Shown piece by piece: positions 30,680 through 42,914 of a DNA stretch of 64,000 nt. This DNA comes from Metellina segmentata. Lineage: Eukaryota; Arthropoda; Arachnida; Araneae; Tetragnathidae. The number at the start of each line of letters is the position of its first letter. Position 1 is the first letter of the stretch. A program made the translations under genes and the position numbers. The notes below the pieces were generated by a model that searched no databases, had not been told where the DNA came from, and saw only the letters and a list, made by a program, of their open reading frames with translations. The stretch lies in NCBI GenBank assembly GCA_947359465.1, contig OX375872.1:3578395-3642394 (forward strand). Direction: 5' to 3'.

Positions 30680-31090
30680 TCTTGTTTACTGATGCTAACG
30701 GTTTGAACAACCTTATGATGTGGCGAATGATATCTCTATACGGTGATTGATGGTTTTGAAGGTTCCATTTGCATGGACTCTCGTCTGTTGTTCCCACATA
30801 TAACGCTACAAATCAATTATAGTAAGTGGGTCTCGAACTGTAAATAACCAAGTAAGTTACTTGCTCACTCAGATGCAGTTTGTTTTGAATTTTTAAAGTA
30901 TTAATTAGAGAATTAGCCACTAGAAATTATATTTTCAAAATTATCATACTTAAAACCCTGATTTACGAATAACGGTTTGTTCAGCGGATGTAATGTTCAA
31001 ACACTTCATCAATAATCTCAATCATTTGACATTAGAATTGCTATCTCTTTGAAGGCTATGTATTCAATTCGTTTCTCATGTAAAACATTA
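30680..31090 (+). repeat. Diverged tandem repeat R4, right part
   Basis: Resumes R4 with GTTTGAACAACCTTATGATG, CCAAGTAAGTTACTTGCTCAC, TCAGATGCAG, and GTTCAAACACTTCATCAATA followed by ATCTCAATCATTTGACAT. It parallels 28125-28500. Confidence 0.5.
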
Positions 31091-31435
31091 ACCATCCAAG
31101 TAATCAATCTTTGAGTTAAAGTTCACCGATTTCACTTATTTAAAATAAGGTTCACATACTGTGTTTACGGTCGTTTTGTTTAATAATGACACAAAATAAA
31201 ATCTCATAATGAATGATTAAGTAGATATATTAGACTAATTTCAGCTACACGTCAGTATGAAGATTGCCAAAAATGATTGTTTCAGAAAACTTACCTTATC
31301 AACACTAAATAGATTTATTTGAATGCAGCAACATCCGACTGACCTAAAATAAAGGTAATTTTCGAATTGAGTTGAGAAGTGTGATGCATCAAATAGTTGA
31401 GACATTTACTGCACTTTATAATTCTCCATATGTTT
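31091..31435. other. No gene seen
   Basis: AT-rich, non-coding. Confidence 0.4.
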
Positions 31436-31439
31436 TCGA

Positions 31440-31550
31440 CGAGATGTCGATCCAAATGTGACCAATTTTGCTCATCTCGTTGTCGAGAAATTGATCAAGA
31501 TTTGGTCAGTTTTACTAATTATGAGATACCTCGTCGAGACAACCACCAGT
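31440..31550 (+). repeat. Palindromic minisatellite family PM, copy 3
   Basis: CCAATTTTGCTCATCTCGTT, ATTGATCAAGATTTGGTCAG, TTTTACTAATTATGAGATACC and CTCGTCGAGACAACCACCAG. The last phrase (ACAACCACCAG) also closes the copies at 35.2 (inverted) and 61.1 kb. Confidence 0.75.
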
Positions 31551-33480
31551 CACTTGTTGCACTTTTCCTTATGAATTCTATTGATATACTGATATTTATT
31601 CCTTGGGGGGGGGTTACTAATCCAAGAACGCAACATTTGCCCTTTGATCAATGATAAAACTTCATTTTTCTTGTTTAGTGTATTTTCATTTAAAACGACT
31701 TGGGAAATGTTTACTCTACTCGTTGTAATTGATGTCTCCAATCTTTGTTTTCCGTGTCCTACAATTCTACCCGATGAAAATTCATCTTCCGCTTACAGTC
31801 GATGAATAGACAATTTTTATTTTAAAATTCAGGTCAAACTATTGGAAGAATTTCAAGGTATTTTCAATACAATACTTTGAACCCGAAATACCTTACGAAA
31901 ATGATCTTTTTTAAAAGAAGGATTCAATGTAAAAGCAAATCTTGATGACGTCATAAGCCAAATGGATCCGATCTGGATCTCACTTGGCGGGATAAGTCGA
32001 AGCACAAACAGGGAAAACCTGCTCAAAAGGAATTAGATTACATCGTGTGTTGAAATTGTAGCTTAATTTGACTCCAAAGCAATCCAACATCAAAAATTGC
32101 CAAATTCGACGGTTTTTCACTAAATTGTCACGTTGTGAAATCGTCCTTTAACTCGTGACTATTATTTCGTGATTGATACAATTCAAAACGAACAATGAAG
32201 ATAAAGCAATAAGAAAAAATATACGGAACTGTACATCGCGAAGTATGAATTATTTAAGGATTTTTGTTATGTAGTCAAAAATTAACCTATGCGATGCAAA
32301 TAATCGTTTAATTTTTCATTAAATATAAATTTTTATTTTCTAAACCTCTTTGTATTTAAAAACCTGTACTGTGCTTGTGGAGTTCTGATGACCCTATAAG
32401 AAAAACCTCTTGAAACATGAAATTTTGTTTTCGTAAATCTCAATTTTATTATCTGAGTATTAATATATTGCTGAAAACATTCCGAATAATTTTCGTAGTG
32501 ATAGGAGTATTTTTCCCCTTGGTTTTAAGCCCCTTTTCAAAATGAGGTTCTCTCAAATCCTAAATTGATTAACACTTCATTATTAAAAAAGGTTCTCCAT
32601 TCAACACTTGTTTATCTGATTCACAACAGAAACACAAATAAATAAGGTAGTTGCAATTTTTTTTTAAATTAACCACCCTAATCTCAAATAAAAGTTTATA
32701 TTCAAACACCTTGTTTATTTGATTTATAACACACAAAAATAAATACGATTGCTTCAATTTTTGGAAAATAATCACTTTATTTTTTATATTTTTTATTAAA
32801 ACACACATGTGTTTATCTATTTTTATAGATATTCTAATAGATTTTTAATTAAAATTTAAATAAATTGCTTTCAACACGCACCGACTCTCTGAAAAACAAA
32901 AAACCTTCATATTTTCTTCATGAGGGAAACGTGTTCGTATCAGTCACAATATTATTATTTCACAATATTAGGCAATCAAACTCCGCGCGCGTTCAGGCCA
33001 GAGAAATGAAAAATAATTCCCAGAAAAAGTCTTGCACAATGGTTTCCTTTTGTTGCATTTGAAGAAACATTTGACCGGTTACGCAACTTTAATCGCGTGC
33101 TTCTCCAAGAATTAAAAAACCTTTCACCCTTTGTGCAAATTCCAAATTACATGGTCAACGGAAGGAAGCGTATCATTGCTGAGTTATTTATAACACCCGC
33201 CCCCAGTCCGTTACACTTTCAACAACTCATTAATTTTTTCAGACCACATCAATCGCCATTGGATACTCGACCCAACGATATCGACAATTAACCCCTCGGC
33301 GATAATCGGGTGAACTAATCTTAGATTTGTCTCCGCTTAGAAGAAATGCAATTTCTATAAATACGCGGATAGAAGTGTAAATTCGTAGTAATGCAACGCA
33401 ATCTATGTAGTTCAGCTAAAAATATCATTATTTACTCCATTTAACAGACTTTAAAAGTCACATTAGCACTCCTACCCCAT
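31551..33480. other. AT-rich DNA; a short imperfect duplication at 32.6-32.8 kb
   Basis: No gene is supported. At 32600-32660 and 32702-32765 a phrase recurs: CAACACTTGTTTATCTGATTC with ACAAATAAATA...TTGCAATTTTT, against CAAACACCTTGTTTATTTGAT with AAAAATAAATA...TTCAATTTTT. Everything else is unremarkable. Confidence 0.45.
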
Positions 33481-33484
33481 GGGC

Positions 33485-33975
33485 ATTCTGGGCTCCACGA
33501 TAGACAATGGGCTACAGTACCAGGATAAATATTAGACTCTAGTATCAGGATAGATAATATTTCCGAAAACTATAACAGGTAATCGAATCAAGTTAGACAA
33601 GGGGCTCTAAAATCAGAATAGACAATGGACTACAGTAACAGGATTGAAAATAGGGTCTAGTACTAGGATTGACGTTCCAGTTCCAGTTGAGCTACAGCAC
33701 CAGGAGAGAAAATGGATTCCAGTACTAGGATTGAGAACGGGGTTCAGTACCAGGCTAGGCAATGAGATTCAGTACCAGGATAGGCAATGAGCTTAAGTAC
33801 CAGGATAGGCAATGGGTCCAGTATCAGGATAGACAGTGAGCTCCAGTTCCAGGATAAACAATGAGCTATAGCACCAGGAAAGACAAGAGACTCTAAAACC
33901 AAGATAGGCAATAGGCTCCAGTACTAGAATAGAACAAGGAGATTTAGTACCAAGAAAGATTACGGGCCTCTCATG
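33485..33975 (+). repeat. 26-bp minisatellite, about 18 degenerate copies
   Basis: Unit approximately CAGTACCAGGATAGGCAATG plus AGCTC, repeated with 10-30 percent variation. The clearest units lie between 33720 and 33860. It has no start- and stop-bounded frame that looks functional. Confidence 0.9.
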
Positions 33976-35215
33976 AAATAAAAACATATATTCCAAACAC
34001 TCAAGGTTTAATTTGTAATGTAAAACTTTTTCCTTTTTTACATTCATGTTTTAGAATCCTGCGAGAAACGTAGGATGTATATTAACCCCTTTTGGGGTAT
34101 TTGTCCTGAGTCTGCAGAGGGGGCTCAAAACAACAAAATCCCATAGGAATAGCACTGAGTATCATTATTATCGATTACAAACAATTCAACCAGAACAACA
34201 CCGGATAATTTTGCTAATTTTAATAAAATTCGTCATGAAAACAAGAGTTCTGTAAGAGTGAATACATTTTTCTGATTCATTATGCTGTTTTATAATAGAA
34301 ACTGGTATAAGAAATAAAAACAACCCTATTAGGGTTTAGAGCTGTAAACTTTGATCCGATTACGTCTTAGCTGTGGGTTTAAAATAAAACGAATGAAATC
34401 AGTGTTTTTTAAAGAGACATTTCTTCATTGATCTTTCTATTTGACCTCATAAAACAAGAGACGTCAAAAGAGGATGTGTCAGTCAATAGCGCTTGATCAT
34501 CGTTTCCCTTCTCTAATGAAATGTTCGTACAACTGTTGCCTATGCTTCGTATATAATTTGATATGCCGTCTTTGAATGGATCAGTTTTGACGAATCGCGT
34601 AGCCAGTAGGATACATTTTATCTTACCAGTTAATTCATTTCTCAACCAGCCCCCTAATAACCTTTTAAACGGAATTTTTTAATTTTGGAAGTTGTATTTA
34701 ATTCTATGTTTTGTCTCCTTTGGTCTTATCAATGCTTATCTTTGATCGATGAGATTCATTCAAAATACAAAAATTGGTGTCTTTTCAGAAGCTAATCTCA
34801 TCGAAACCATATATTTTTTAAACTAGAATTCTTTCTCCGTGGTTTATACATCATCGGTATCTCATAAAGTTTTTCGACTAGCATGCTCATTTTCATGATT
34901 ACAAATACACCGTCACAATGTATGTTGAATAACGTTAGCAAAATGTTCACAATTCATTTTTTTTTTCAATTCAAATCTAACAGTAAAAAATTTTGTTGGT
35001 CAGTAAATGAGTTTCTGCTCTAATCCGACCATATTTTGTAACGATTTTAATTCAATTAAATAATATGTAGAGAAACAACAATTGCATAAATAAATTATTA
35101 ATTATAGCCATTAAAGTATTTTTACAACATTTACACGTAATCAATTATGATTCTGAATTTCATCTCCCTTCTTTTTAATGGTAAACTTAAATGATCTGAC
35201 TTCATTTCTCACTTC
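33976..35215. other. No gene seen
   Basis: AT-rich. A 78-codon minus frame at 34409-34645 has no recognisable motif. Confidence 0.4.
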
Positions 35216-35216
35216 C

Positions 35217-35620
35217 TTAATCCTCCTGGTGATTGTTCTGATGAGGTATGTCATCATTAGCATAACTGACCCCATCTTGATGGACGAGATATTTCGTCAA
35301 AATCAAAAGACTTTCAATATCTGGATGACAAAATATATCGTCATTAGCAAAATTGGTCCGACCTTGGTGGATGAGACATCTCGTCATTAGGAAATTGTGG
35401 TTGAGTCGAAACCATATGGAGGGTAAATTCGTTCTCAAAAGAAATCCTCTCGTTATTAGCAAAACTGACCACATCTTGATAGACATTTTGTCATTCGAAA
35501 GAAATCATTCTTATCATTATCTTGATCTCACCATCATAAAAAGTCTCCAATATCTTGTTGACGAAATTAGCACTATTTGTCCGATCTTGGTGGGTGAGAC
35601 ATCATGTTTAAATCACTTGG
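35217..35620 (-). repeat. Palindromic minisatellite family PM, copy 4 (longest)
   Basis: Repeated units such as GTCATCATTAGCATAACTGAC, GACGAGATATTTCGTC, TATCGTCATTAGCAAAATTGG, ATGAGACATCTCGTCATTAG and CTCGTTATTAGCAAAACTGAC, with a further unit near 35570-35605. It opens with the inverted closing phrase CCTCCTGGTGATTGTTC. Confidence 0.8.
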
Positions 35621-36019
35621 AGTGTTTCATATGGAGGGTATCCAATGTTAAGAAGGCTTAGTTGCACTGTCTAGCGGGTCGAGCTTTTTGGAAGTTAAGT
35701 AATAAACTAGTTTTAAATGATCAATCCATAGTATTGTATCTATCTGAGGTACATGGAATATTTGATCTTATCACAAATTTGTGTTACACACAGATAAAGT
35801 TCACGTTCATAGTGCAGTTCAATGAAATCTACTTATGTACTGATTGAAAATATAGTTGAATTAGTTTCGTTTATGACGCCCGCCATTACTAAGGCAATGA
35901 GAATAGTTCCAACAAAAGATTATTCAAAATTAATTTTTAAGGACTTTTAATAAGAACCTTTTTTGTATACCTAGAAAACTATTATTAAAAGGAAAAGTGT
36001 ACAAACAAGAATATATATA
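35621..36019. other. No gene seen
   Basis: Short frames only. Confidence 0.4.
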
Positions 36020-36291
36020 CAGTAGAACTCCAATTATCGGATCAATTGGAACCCATCCGAATAACTGGATAATTCACGAAAAAAAGATTATTTCTTAGTA
36101 AAAAGCGAATTTTGCTTTATTATCAGTCAATCAATTACATTGATTGACTGAAAACAATTTTTTGTTCACATTTTGTACTTGCATAGTGTATTAAAATGTA
36201 TCTTTGCTCGAACATATCGGTCCAAGTCATATGTTTCGCTCTCTTTACTCGTTTCCGTCTCAAAGCGATCCGGATAACTGGAGTTGTACTA
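36020..36291. mobile_element. pogo-like MITE, 272 bp
   Basis: Left terminus CAGTAGAACTCCAATTATCG; right terminus, inverted, TAGTACAACTCCAGTTATCC. Both are followed inward by GGAT and flanked by TA (36018-36019, 36292-36293). The centre has a hairpin, CAGTCAATCAAT..ATTGATTGACTG. Too short to encode a transposase, so it would depend on an autonomous pogo/Tigger-type element elsewhere. Confidence 0.85.
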
Positions 36292-36479
36292 TATTTACAA
36301 ACCTGACATGCGGAAATTTCAACCGTAGCTGTTTCAGAAATAGCTCTAGAGTCTGATTTGCTACTTTTGAAATAATAATTTATGAATGAGTGTCCTTTAG
36401 GAGTCTCTGGTATCAGTATCTGGCCCCGGTCAATTTCTTTGGGCCTGATAAAAATATTTAGAGGTACTAATAAAGTATT

Positions 36480-36660
36480 TCATCTGCAGCAACACGAATG
36501 GCTATTGGCGCTGTCCACTATCAAGCCCGAAGCGAAAGATCCGAGGACAGCACCTCATCATTTGGAACCACGCCCAAATGAGGTGGTGAAGTGAGGTGGC
36601 CAAAGTGAGGCTATTTTAGATCAATTGAACGCGCCCCCACGTACCTTTGGTTGAACCCAT
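36480..36660 (-). repeat. SINE copy, minus strand
   Basis: CAGCAACACGAATGGCTATTGG, ATCAAGCCCGAAGCGAAAGA and TCCGAGGACAGCACC, continuing to about 36650. Truncated before the head. Confidence 0.75.
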
Positions 36661-37142
36661 TTTCTACCCACCGCGTCTTACTTTCGAATATTAGTACTTG
36701 TTAGAAACATACATTTCACTTAACAAAGGCTTACTTCCAAAGGCACATTGCACTCAATATCCTAAACCCGTATAATAATTGTAACCATAGCAACAGCTTG
36801 GGGTCTGAGGTCAACATTTGCACCACTGACTGACTGGTATAATTGGTTGCATCTAACGTGATGTTGATCTAACTGCTACCCTGATGAATACTGTCAATTC
36901 CTGTCCTCTACTAGTTGAATTGCATTTTTATGGGTTGTCATCACCGCTAGGACTTTCCAGAATGTTGAGTCATTTTTCCTCACGGAGAAATTCTCCTCAC
37001 GTTTCCACTCAGCTCCTTATCTAATAATCTTAATTGCACTTTTGATCCGGCTGATTCAACTACCCTGTGATTATCAGCCCTCATCAAATAGCCCTGTCAT
37101 CTCGGAAAACATTTACTTTACTTCCTTTACATTCTTTTAGTA
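36661..37142. other. No gene seen
   Basis: Non-coding by eye. Confidence 0.4.
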
Positions 37143-37144
37143 TA

Positions 37145-37949
37145 CTACTGGGATCAAAATGGATCCGGAATGCTTCCTTTCAAATACATATAGATACATA
37201 CATAACTTGTATCAAATATGTTTACCATTGATAAGCACAATCGGGGATTTATTTACTTTTATCGGCAAAATAAATTTCTTTTTAATAAGAGAAGAATTTG
37301 CACTTCGTTGATTTTCGAAAATGTCGAAAGGAATTTCCATTTTAAATGTTGCACAAAGCTTTTGCTGTTTATCAAAAACAACAGTATTCGATTGGATTAA
37401 AAAGCCTAAAGAAGGTAGAGAATCCGTCGTTGATGATTCGTAGACCATCCACTTCGACCAATGATCAACATGTCAATCAGGTCAGAGAATGGGTGCTTAG
37501 TGTTTAACAAAAATTATTGGACAAGTTCTTCCGTCGAAACGACAAGTCAAAAACGAACTGAATTGTGGCGAGATAAGTCATGGGTTTTGCATCACGATAA
37601 TGCGCCTTATCTTAATGCCATTAGTATTCGTGATTTTTTGACAAAACCTTCAACGGCTCCTCAAGCTCCGTAATCACCTGATAAGGCACCTTTTCTTATT
37701 TCCACGGGTGAAACTCCCTCTTCGTGGTCCCCGTTTTAGTTTTGAGTTCATCCATGCAATAAAAGAAAATTCGATACGAACCCTGAAGGGGTTTCACAAA
37801 AACGACTTGAAGGCATGTTTGGAATAAAAACGTTGCCAGAAGTGCATTGAAGTCGGAGATTATTTTGAAGGAGATGTAATAAATTTTGACCAATAAATTT
37901 ATATATTTTGTTTTATGATAGAATTCCGGGTACTTTTTGATCACAGTAG
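37145..37949 (+). mobile_element. Mariner-family transposon, internally deleted, 805 bp
   Basis: Left terminus CTACTGGGATCAAAATGGAT; right terminus, inverted, CTACTGTGATCAAAAAGTAC. TA flanks on both sides (37143-37144, 37950-37951). Plus-strand translation gives mariner fragments: IRRPSTSTNDQHVNQVR, SHGFCITIMRL (corrupted from the second catalytic block), LFLFPRVKLPLRGPR and VGDYFEGDVINFDQ. Same family as 28586-30623 in opposite orientation. No functional frame. Confidence 0.85.
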
Positions 37950-37951
37950 TA

Positions 37952-38328
37952 TTTTAAAATCGACAAAACAGCAAGGAAATTACGGATTGCTTATTTTGCT
38001 GCTTCGTAGGTTATATCTTTGGATGACCTATACTGAAAAATTCAAATCGTTGGAACTGAGGGTTATGAATACTGACCATCAATCAAATTTTGTTAGAATC
38101 TAAAAATCCAATTTCTCGTTGATATTCAAATGCCACTTCGAAAAAGTAAACTTTAATTTTTGTGAGTTTCATTTTTTGGACTTATTGCATTCTTTAAGCT
38201 AAGAATCAACTAACAAGCAATTGCGGCTTATTTTTTTCAAAACCATTAAAACTCGGCCGGATTATTTTTGCTCATGAATTGCAAGTCTTTTGTCATGCCT
38301 TATGGAATGCCTAACTTTCAAAAACTAT
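37952..38328. other. No gene seen
   Basis: Non-coding spacer between two DNA transposons. Confidence 0.4.
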
Positions 38329-38330
38329 TA

Positions 38331-39635
38331 CAGAGGCTGTTCACACATTTTATAGACAATGTATATTGTATTCACAAAACTAAATTACATAAAATTCTTG
38401 TGTTTTAAATGTTCTATTTGATAGCCCTTATTCTGAACTATCTTTCGACACCGTAATTTCCAGGATAATAATGCATTTTGAAGTGTCAGAAGAGGTATTC
38501 AATCCTATTCCTCCTGAACAGCTTTCCAGAGTCCTGTAAGGGTTGTGGGACGACGTTTAGATAATGCAGATTTTAAAAGTACGAAAGCACAAAAATCCAT
38601 AGGTGATACATCGGAAGATTTAGTAGGGATATCAGTGAAGGGTATTGCCTTGATACAGGTTTTTTGTTCCATTTCTTTTAGGAAATGTACATTGGATTTT
38701 GATGAGTGACTGCTAGCTTTGTCTTGATGGAGTTCCACAGATTGATGGCACTGTGGGTAAAGCGATGGTATTTCATTCAGAAAAATTGGCGATAAAATAT
38801 GTTCCTGATAGTATTTGAAGTTAATCTTGACATTTTTTCCCACTCTCTTTTTTTTTTAACTTGCTATTGTATGAAAAACCAGCAACCATCATGAATCCCT
38901 TAGAAAAACTTTTTTTCGATTCTGTGAACCATGTACTTAAATTTTTTTTCCCGTGTTATGATAATAAATGGCTCTTTTTTTGCTGCAATCATTTAAATAC
39001 ATCCATGATTCATCTATTGTGACAATTTTTTTCCATTTTTCTTTGAATAAGTGTTTCTCATATAGAATTCGACATCGTGTCCTGCGTTCAGCGATATGCT
39101 TTGGAAAAAGACGATGCACATTGCGTTTTTTTCGCTTTCTTGAGATTTAAATCAACGTTTATCATTTTGTTTACAGTGGACACCGAGCATTTTAATGATT
39201 TTGTAACTGTCCTTTGACTAGGGGGATTTTTTTTTTAACATTAAACAACGTACCTTTGCAATAGTCGAAGATGTCTGTTTTTTCCTTGGATACTTGTTTG
39301 GAATTTTTGTCCCACTTGAGGCTCCAATTTGACCTTTTTTTCCTTTCTTGTTGACGATATTACCTATCGACGCTTTAGATATCACAAAACCATGACTCTC
39401 ACATCGTTTTTGGATAACGGAATATGAATATTTCTCTTCGGAAAGAGCATAAATATAGCCTTCGAACCACTGCTTCGTTAAAAACGCCATTTTGAATAGA
39501 AACAAACCTCTCAAGCCGCAGACGATAATTTTGACTTTTAGAAACATAGTACAACTGCAATTAATTCTTTTGCAGCAAACGATTTTTTATTACTGCTAAC
39601 CAAAATCGTCTAAAAAATGTGCGAACAGCCTCTGT
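38331..39635 (-). mobile_element. Tc1/mariner-superfamily transposon with TIRs, 1305 bp
   Basis: Left terminus CAGAGGCTGTTCACACATTT; right terminus, inverted, CAGAGGCTGTTCGCACATTT. TA duplications at 38329-38330 and 39636-39637. It contains transposase pieces on the minus strand from about 39490 to 38400. Terminal repeats differ by about one base in 20, but the coding region has several stops and frameshifts. Confidence 0.92.
38410..39490 (-). pseudogene. Tc1/mariner-superfamily transposase, broken
   Basis: Order along the minus strand: an N-terminal helix-turn-helix (MAFLTKQWFEGYIYALSEEK, then SYSVIQKRCESHGFVISKAS), a linker rich in Lys and Gly, the first catalytic Asp (VTIDESWMYLND), the second (VELHQDKASSH) and the third acidic region (KSSDVSPMDFCAF). 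The C-terminus has WKAVQEEWN-type sequence. This is the DDE/D transposase layout of IS630-Tc1-mariner elements cutting at TA. Open pieces are 39218-39547, 38937-39119 and 38505-38843. In-frame stops near 39200 and 38930, and losses between pieces, inactivate it. Confidence 0.85.
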
Positions 39636-39637
39636 AT

Positions 39638-39682
39638 ATACTGACTTACTTACATATCTCATAACTGGTCAATAACAATAAC

Positions 39683-39686
<4 letters not shown>
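39638..39686. other. Spacer
   Basis: Short AT-rich DNA between the transposon and an (AT)n run. Confidence 0.4.

Positions 39687-39734
<48 letters not shown>
39687..39734. repeat. (AT)n microsatellite
   Basis: About 47 bp of uninterrupted AT dinucleotide. Confidence 0.97.
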
Positions 39735-39735
<1 letters not shown>

Positions 39736-40099
39736 CTTGATCGGAGTCTTTTCTCATGAATTGGCTTATATAATTCCCAACTCTCAAAAAATGTACACCA
39801 CAGTCCAGTTTATTTCTTGACAACCATATATAACATAATCAGATTCTTTTTGACTCATGAATTGTACGTCTTGGCTTTCATAACTTTCAAAAAATGTCCT
39901 TAAACGGGAGTTGTTTCCTTTTCGAAAAGAACAATTTTGAAGAAAGAAAGAATTTTCGTGACCAGAAAATGGAAGTAATGAATCCCTTTCGACGCGAATT
40001 TCTTTTCTGAAATTCGGCGGTACAAGAAGGAGAAATAAGAGAAGGGGAATTTTAATGGCATTATTTTATCAGCTCTTATCTAATACTCGTAGATGGCGC

Positions 40100-40935
40100 T
40101 TTGCCATTTGAATGGGGAATCCAGACAGTGACGGACCGCTTTTCTAGCAGAGTGGACTACAGTAACAGGTGTCTCCCCTCCGGATTATATGACCGTGCAA
40201 AACGCGTGAGTAGGAACTTCTTTTTAACTAGTAAAACAGTTTTCAAGCTAGTAATGACTAGAAACATTTTGTACTATTCCAGTTTCCCCGTGACTATAGA
40301 AGCACTTGATTTGTTGACTACTGTGAGTGGGAACTTCCATTTCAGTTTCATTTTAAAGTGACATTTTTGGAAAGTAATAAAGAGCATGAAAAAAAACATT
40401 TCCCCATGAAACACTTGATTTACTTTAAGGCTTCATTCCAGTTTAATTTTCGAGGGTAAAAACTTTCCACGCGAATGATGACTTCAAAATTGAAACCATC
40501 TTTATTCACCCATGACTGTAAGAAACACTGTATATATTCGAATTCCATTTTTATGTCACTTTTAGTTGGCAATTTTATAGGGTAAAGTTATAACGACTGA
40601 GATACATTTTAACACTTCCTCGGGACTGTTGAAACACTCGATTTATTGACTAGTGAATAGGAACCTCATATTTCAGTTTCATTTTCAATTGTCCTTTTTA
40701 GAAGGTGAAACATCTTCCAGAGAAATAATGACGAAAAACATTTTGTTCCGTCTCTATTTTCCCCTGACTGTTGTAACACTTGATTTATTGACCAGTGAAA
40801 GTAGGAACTTGATTTTTGAGTCAAGTTTAACTGTCATTTTCCTCGGGTAAATCATTTTTCAAGTTAATAACCGATTGGAAACATTTTATTCCATCCGCAT
40901 TTCTCCGTGAGAGTTTTCCAGTTTTAATTTTAGGA
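40100..40935 (+). repeat. Degenerate tandem repeat, about 130-170 bp units
   Basis: Phrases recur in order: AAACATTTTGTACTATTCCAG, TTTCCCCGTGACT, AACACTTGATTTATTGAC, AGTGAATAGGAACCT, CATTTCAGTTTCATTTT and AATTGTC. The clearest occurrences start near 40262, 40600, 40735 and 40885. Diverged by roughly 20-30 percent. The frames across it are not credible genes. Confidence 0.65.
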
Positions 40936-40956
40936 AGGTAAAAGTACTATCACTTG

Positions 40957-40962
<6 letters not shown>

Positions 40963-41024
<62 letters not shown>
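40963..41024. repeat. (TA)n microsatellite
   Basis: About 60 bp of TA dinucleotide. Confidence 0.97.
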
Positions 41025-41027
<3 letters not shown>

Positions 41028-41204
41028 CACGAAATACTTAAGAAATATTCACCCGATCTACTAGCTTTGAATCTTCATTTCAGTTTCCTAAGAACACCTC
41101 GCGTCGTAAAAACCTCGGATCCCAAAACATGTTCCAAAGTGTCACCAGTTGTAGATAAGCAATTTGTTTTTCGATCCCTTGGAGGACAGTTTGGTATCTT
41201 GTCC

Positions 41205-41255
41205 TTAGCAAAATTCACTAGTTATTGGACGAGATATCTCGTGGAGACGGAAGGG
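41205..41255 (+). repeat. Palindromic minisatellite family PM, single unit
   Basis: CTTAGCAAAATTCACTAGTTATT followed by GGACGAGATATCTCGTGGAG, the most symmetric instance of the palindrome in the window. Confidence 0.65.
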
Positions 41256-41289
41256 GAAACAAGAACTGCCAAAAGAACACAAAATTAAT

Positions 41290-42185
41290 GGAGTAGAAAC
41301 CACTATTGAAACTTGCAGGAATAGTTCTCATTTTCCATTGTTTTGTGAACTTTTTTTTTCAATACAAGTTTGACACCTGTTTTCAAGGGCTTTTCAAGTT
41401 TGGGTCTTTCAGAGAAGCTACTTTTATATTCTGGTTAGCAATCTGCGAGTTGTAGGCGGTTCAGTTCCTTCCTTTTATATTTTGGGTGTATTTCTTTCTT
41501 TCAACAACGTCATATCTCAAAAAACGTGATTATTTTAAAGTTTAAAAGTAGATTGAAATCTATTAAAAATAAACATTACTCTCTAGCGGCTAAATATTGA
41601 GTGGTGAGATATGACGATCTTGCAGGGATAACTTAAAATGGATGATTTTTGAGATGTTGAAAGGAGTGAGCATCTGACTCATGAGACTCGCCATCTCTTA
41701 TGTGTCAGTAAAGCTTCTCGCGAGTTTAATGTCCATTACTAGGCGTTATAGGATTGAAGTTTGGCCAAATATGACGCCATAAAACTCAATAAACCATCCA
41801 ATCAATCTTGAGTGCCAATAAAACGTTCGGTCAATTACTTGATGTTTGGCACAGCTTGATCACGGGTGGAGCCATCGAACTCAAGGAAACAGCTCGTAAA
41901 TAGGGGACATGTTGACCAAACATACAACAGGTCCCCTATTTTCTGTTTTTCTCTTAAAAAGATGCAGTTTTATTGTGTGGATTAACTTTTCGAGGTACTA
42001 TATTTCCAAAGCAAGCAAGCAGGGCTAAGAAAAAATATTCCTCATACAAACATATTCCCTGATTTCAATCGCGTTCAGAACAATAAGCAGATAGAAATTC
42101 CATTGTTGTCTATCTCGCCTCATTTGCAAAGTACTTTAGATAATCTTTTTTTTCGTATCACGTATGATTGTCATTTAACTTGTTA
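41290..42185. other. No gene seen
   Basis: Non-coding by eye. Confidence 0.4.
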
Positions 42186-42189
42186 ATAG

Positions 42190-42400
42190 CATGATTATGG
42201 TAGGTATTTCGAATTCAAATCAGACTGGGGGCAACGTGCTATTGGCGACGGTCTGGTATCAAACCCGAAGGACAACACCACCTGATTCGGTCCGATTCAC
42301 TCTTGAACTCGTATCCCACTCCACATTTGAGGCCACGAGATTTAACGTTCAAAGGATCAATATTTGTATCCCGATTGATACGATTGTTCAGAACTAAATA
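42190..42400 (-). repeat. SINE copy, minus strand
   Basis: GGTAGGTATTTCGAATTCAA, GGGCAACGTGCTATTGGCGA and CGGTCTGGTATCAAACCCGA, then ACACCACCTGATTCGG. Diverged and truncated. Confidence 0.7.
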
Positions 42401-42639
42401 ACCTGTTCTTTCACATTTCTCCTTAGAAAGATTCTATTAGTGTCCACTGTATTATATTTTGCAGATCACTCTGCAAAATAGAAACTTTTTGAAAGATGAT
42501 ATTGTTAGTTTCTCTGTAATAGGATCCTTTGGAAATATGTTCTTCCTTTTCTTGGAATACAATCCTTTGGAAAGTTTGTATTATTCATTTCGTTAGAATA
42601 ATCCTTCGGAATATTTTATTGCTCATTTCGTTAGAATAG

Positions 42640-42810
42640 TTTGGAAAAGCAACAGATTAGGGGGTTGAAAGTTCAAATCCAACAAAGACTGTACAAAGGG
42701 TGCACATTAAATCTCCTCACGTTGGCGTGGTGTGGATGTTTGGAGATCTGATTGCGTCATCTGATCGTGGTTCAAAATTATAAGGTGTTGCTCCAGCGTT
42801 CATTAGACAT
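42640..42810 (+). repeat. SINE copy, plus strand, internally shortened
   Basis: AAAGTTCAAATCCAACAAAG, GTGCACATTAAATCTCCTCAC, GTTGGCGTGGTGTGGATGTT, CGTCATCTGATCGTGGTTCA and AAGGTGTTGCTCCAGCGTTC. Part of the tail is deleted. Confidence 0.75.
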
Positions 42811-42914
42811 TATATTCGAACCCTTTGGAAGAATACAATCATTTGGAAGGATTCTATTGGTCTCTCTTTAGAATAGATTCTTCAATGGAATAGAATAGAA
42901 TGATTTCAAAGGAT

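Noticed and set aside
41035..41288. A 73-codon plus-strand frame
   Set aside because: It contains the PM palindrome unit and has no protein resemblance.
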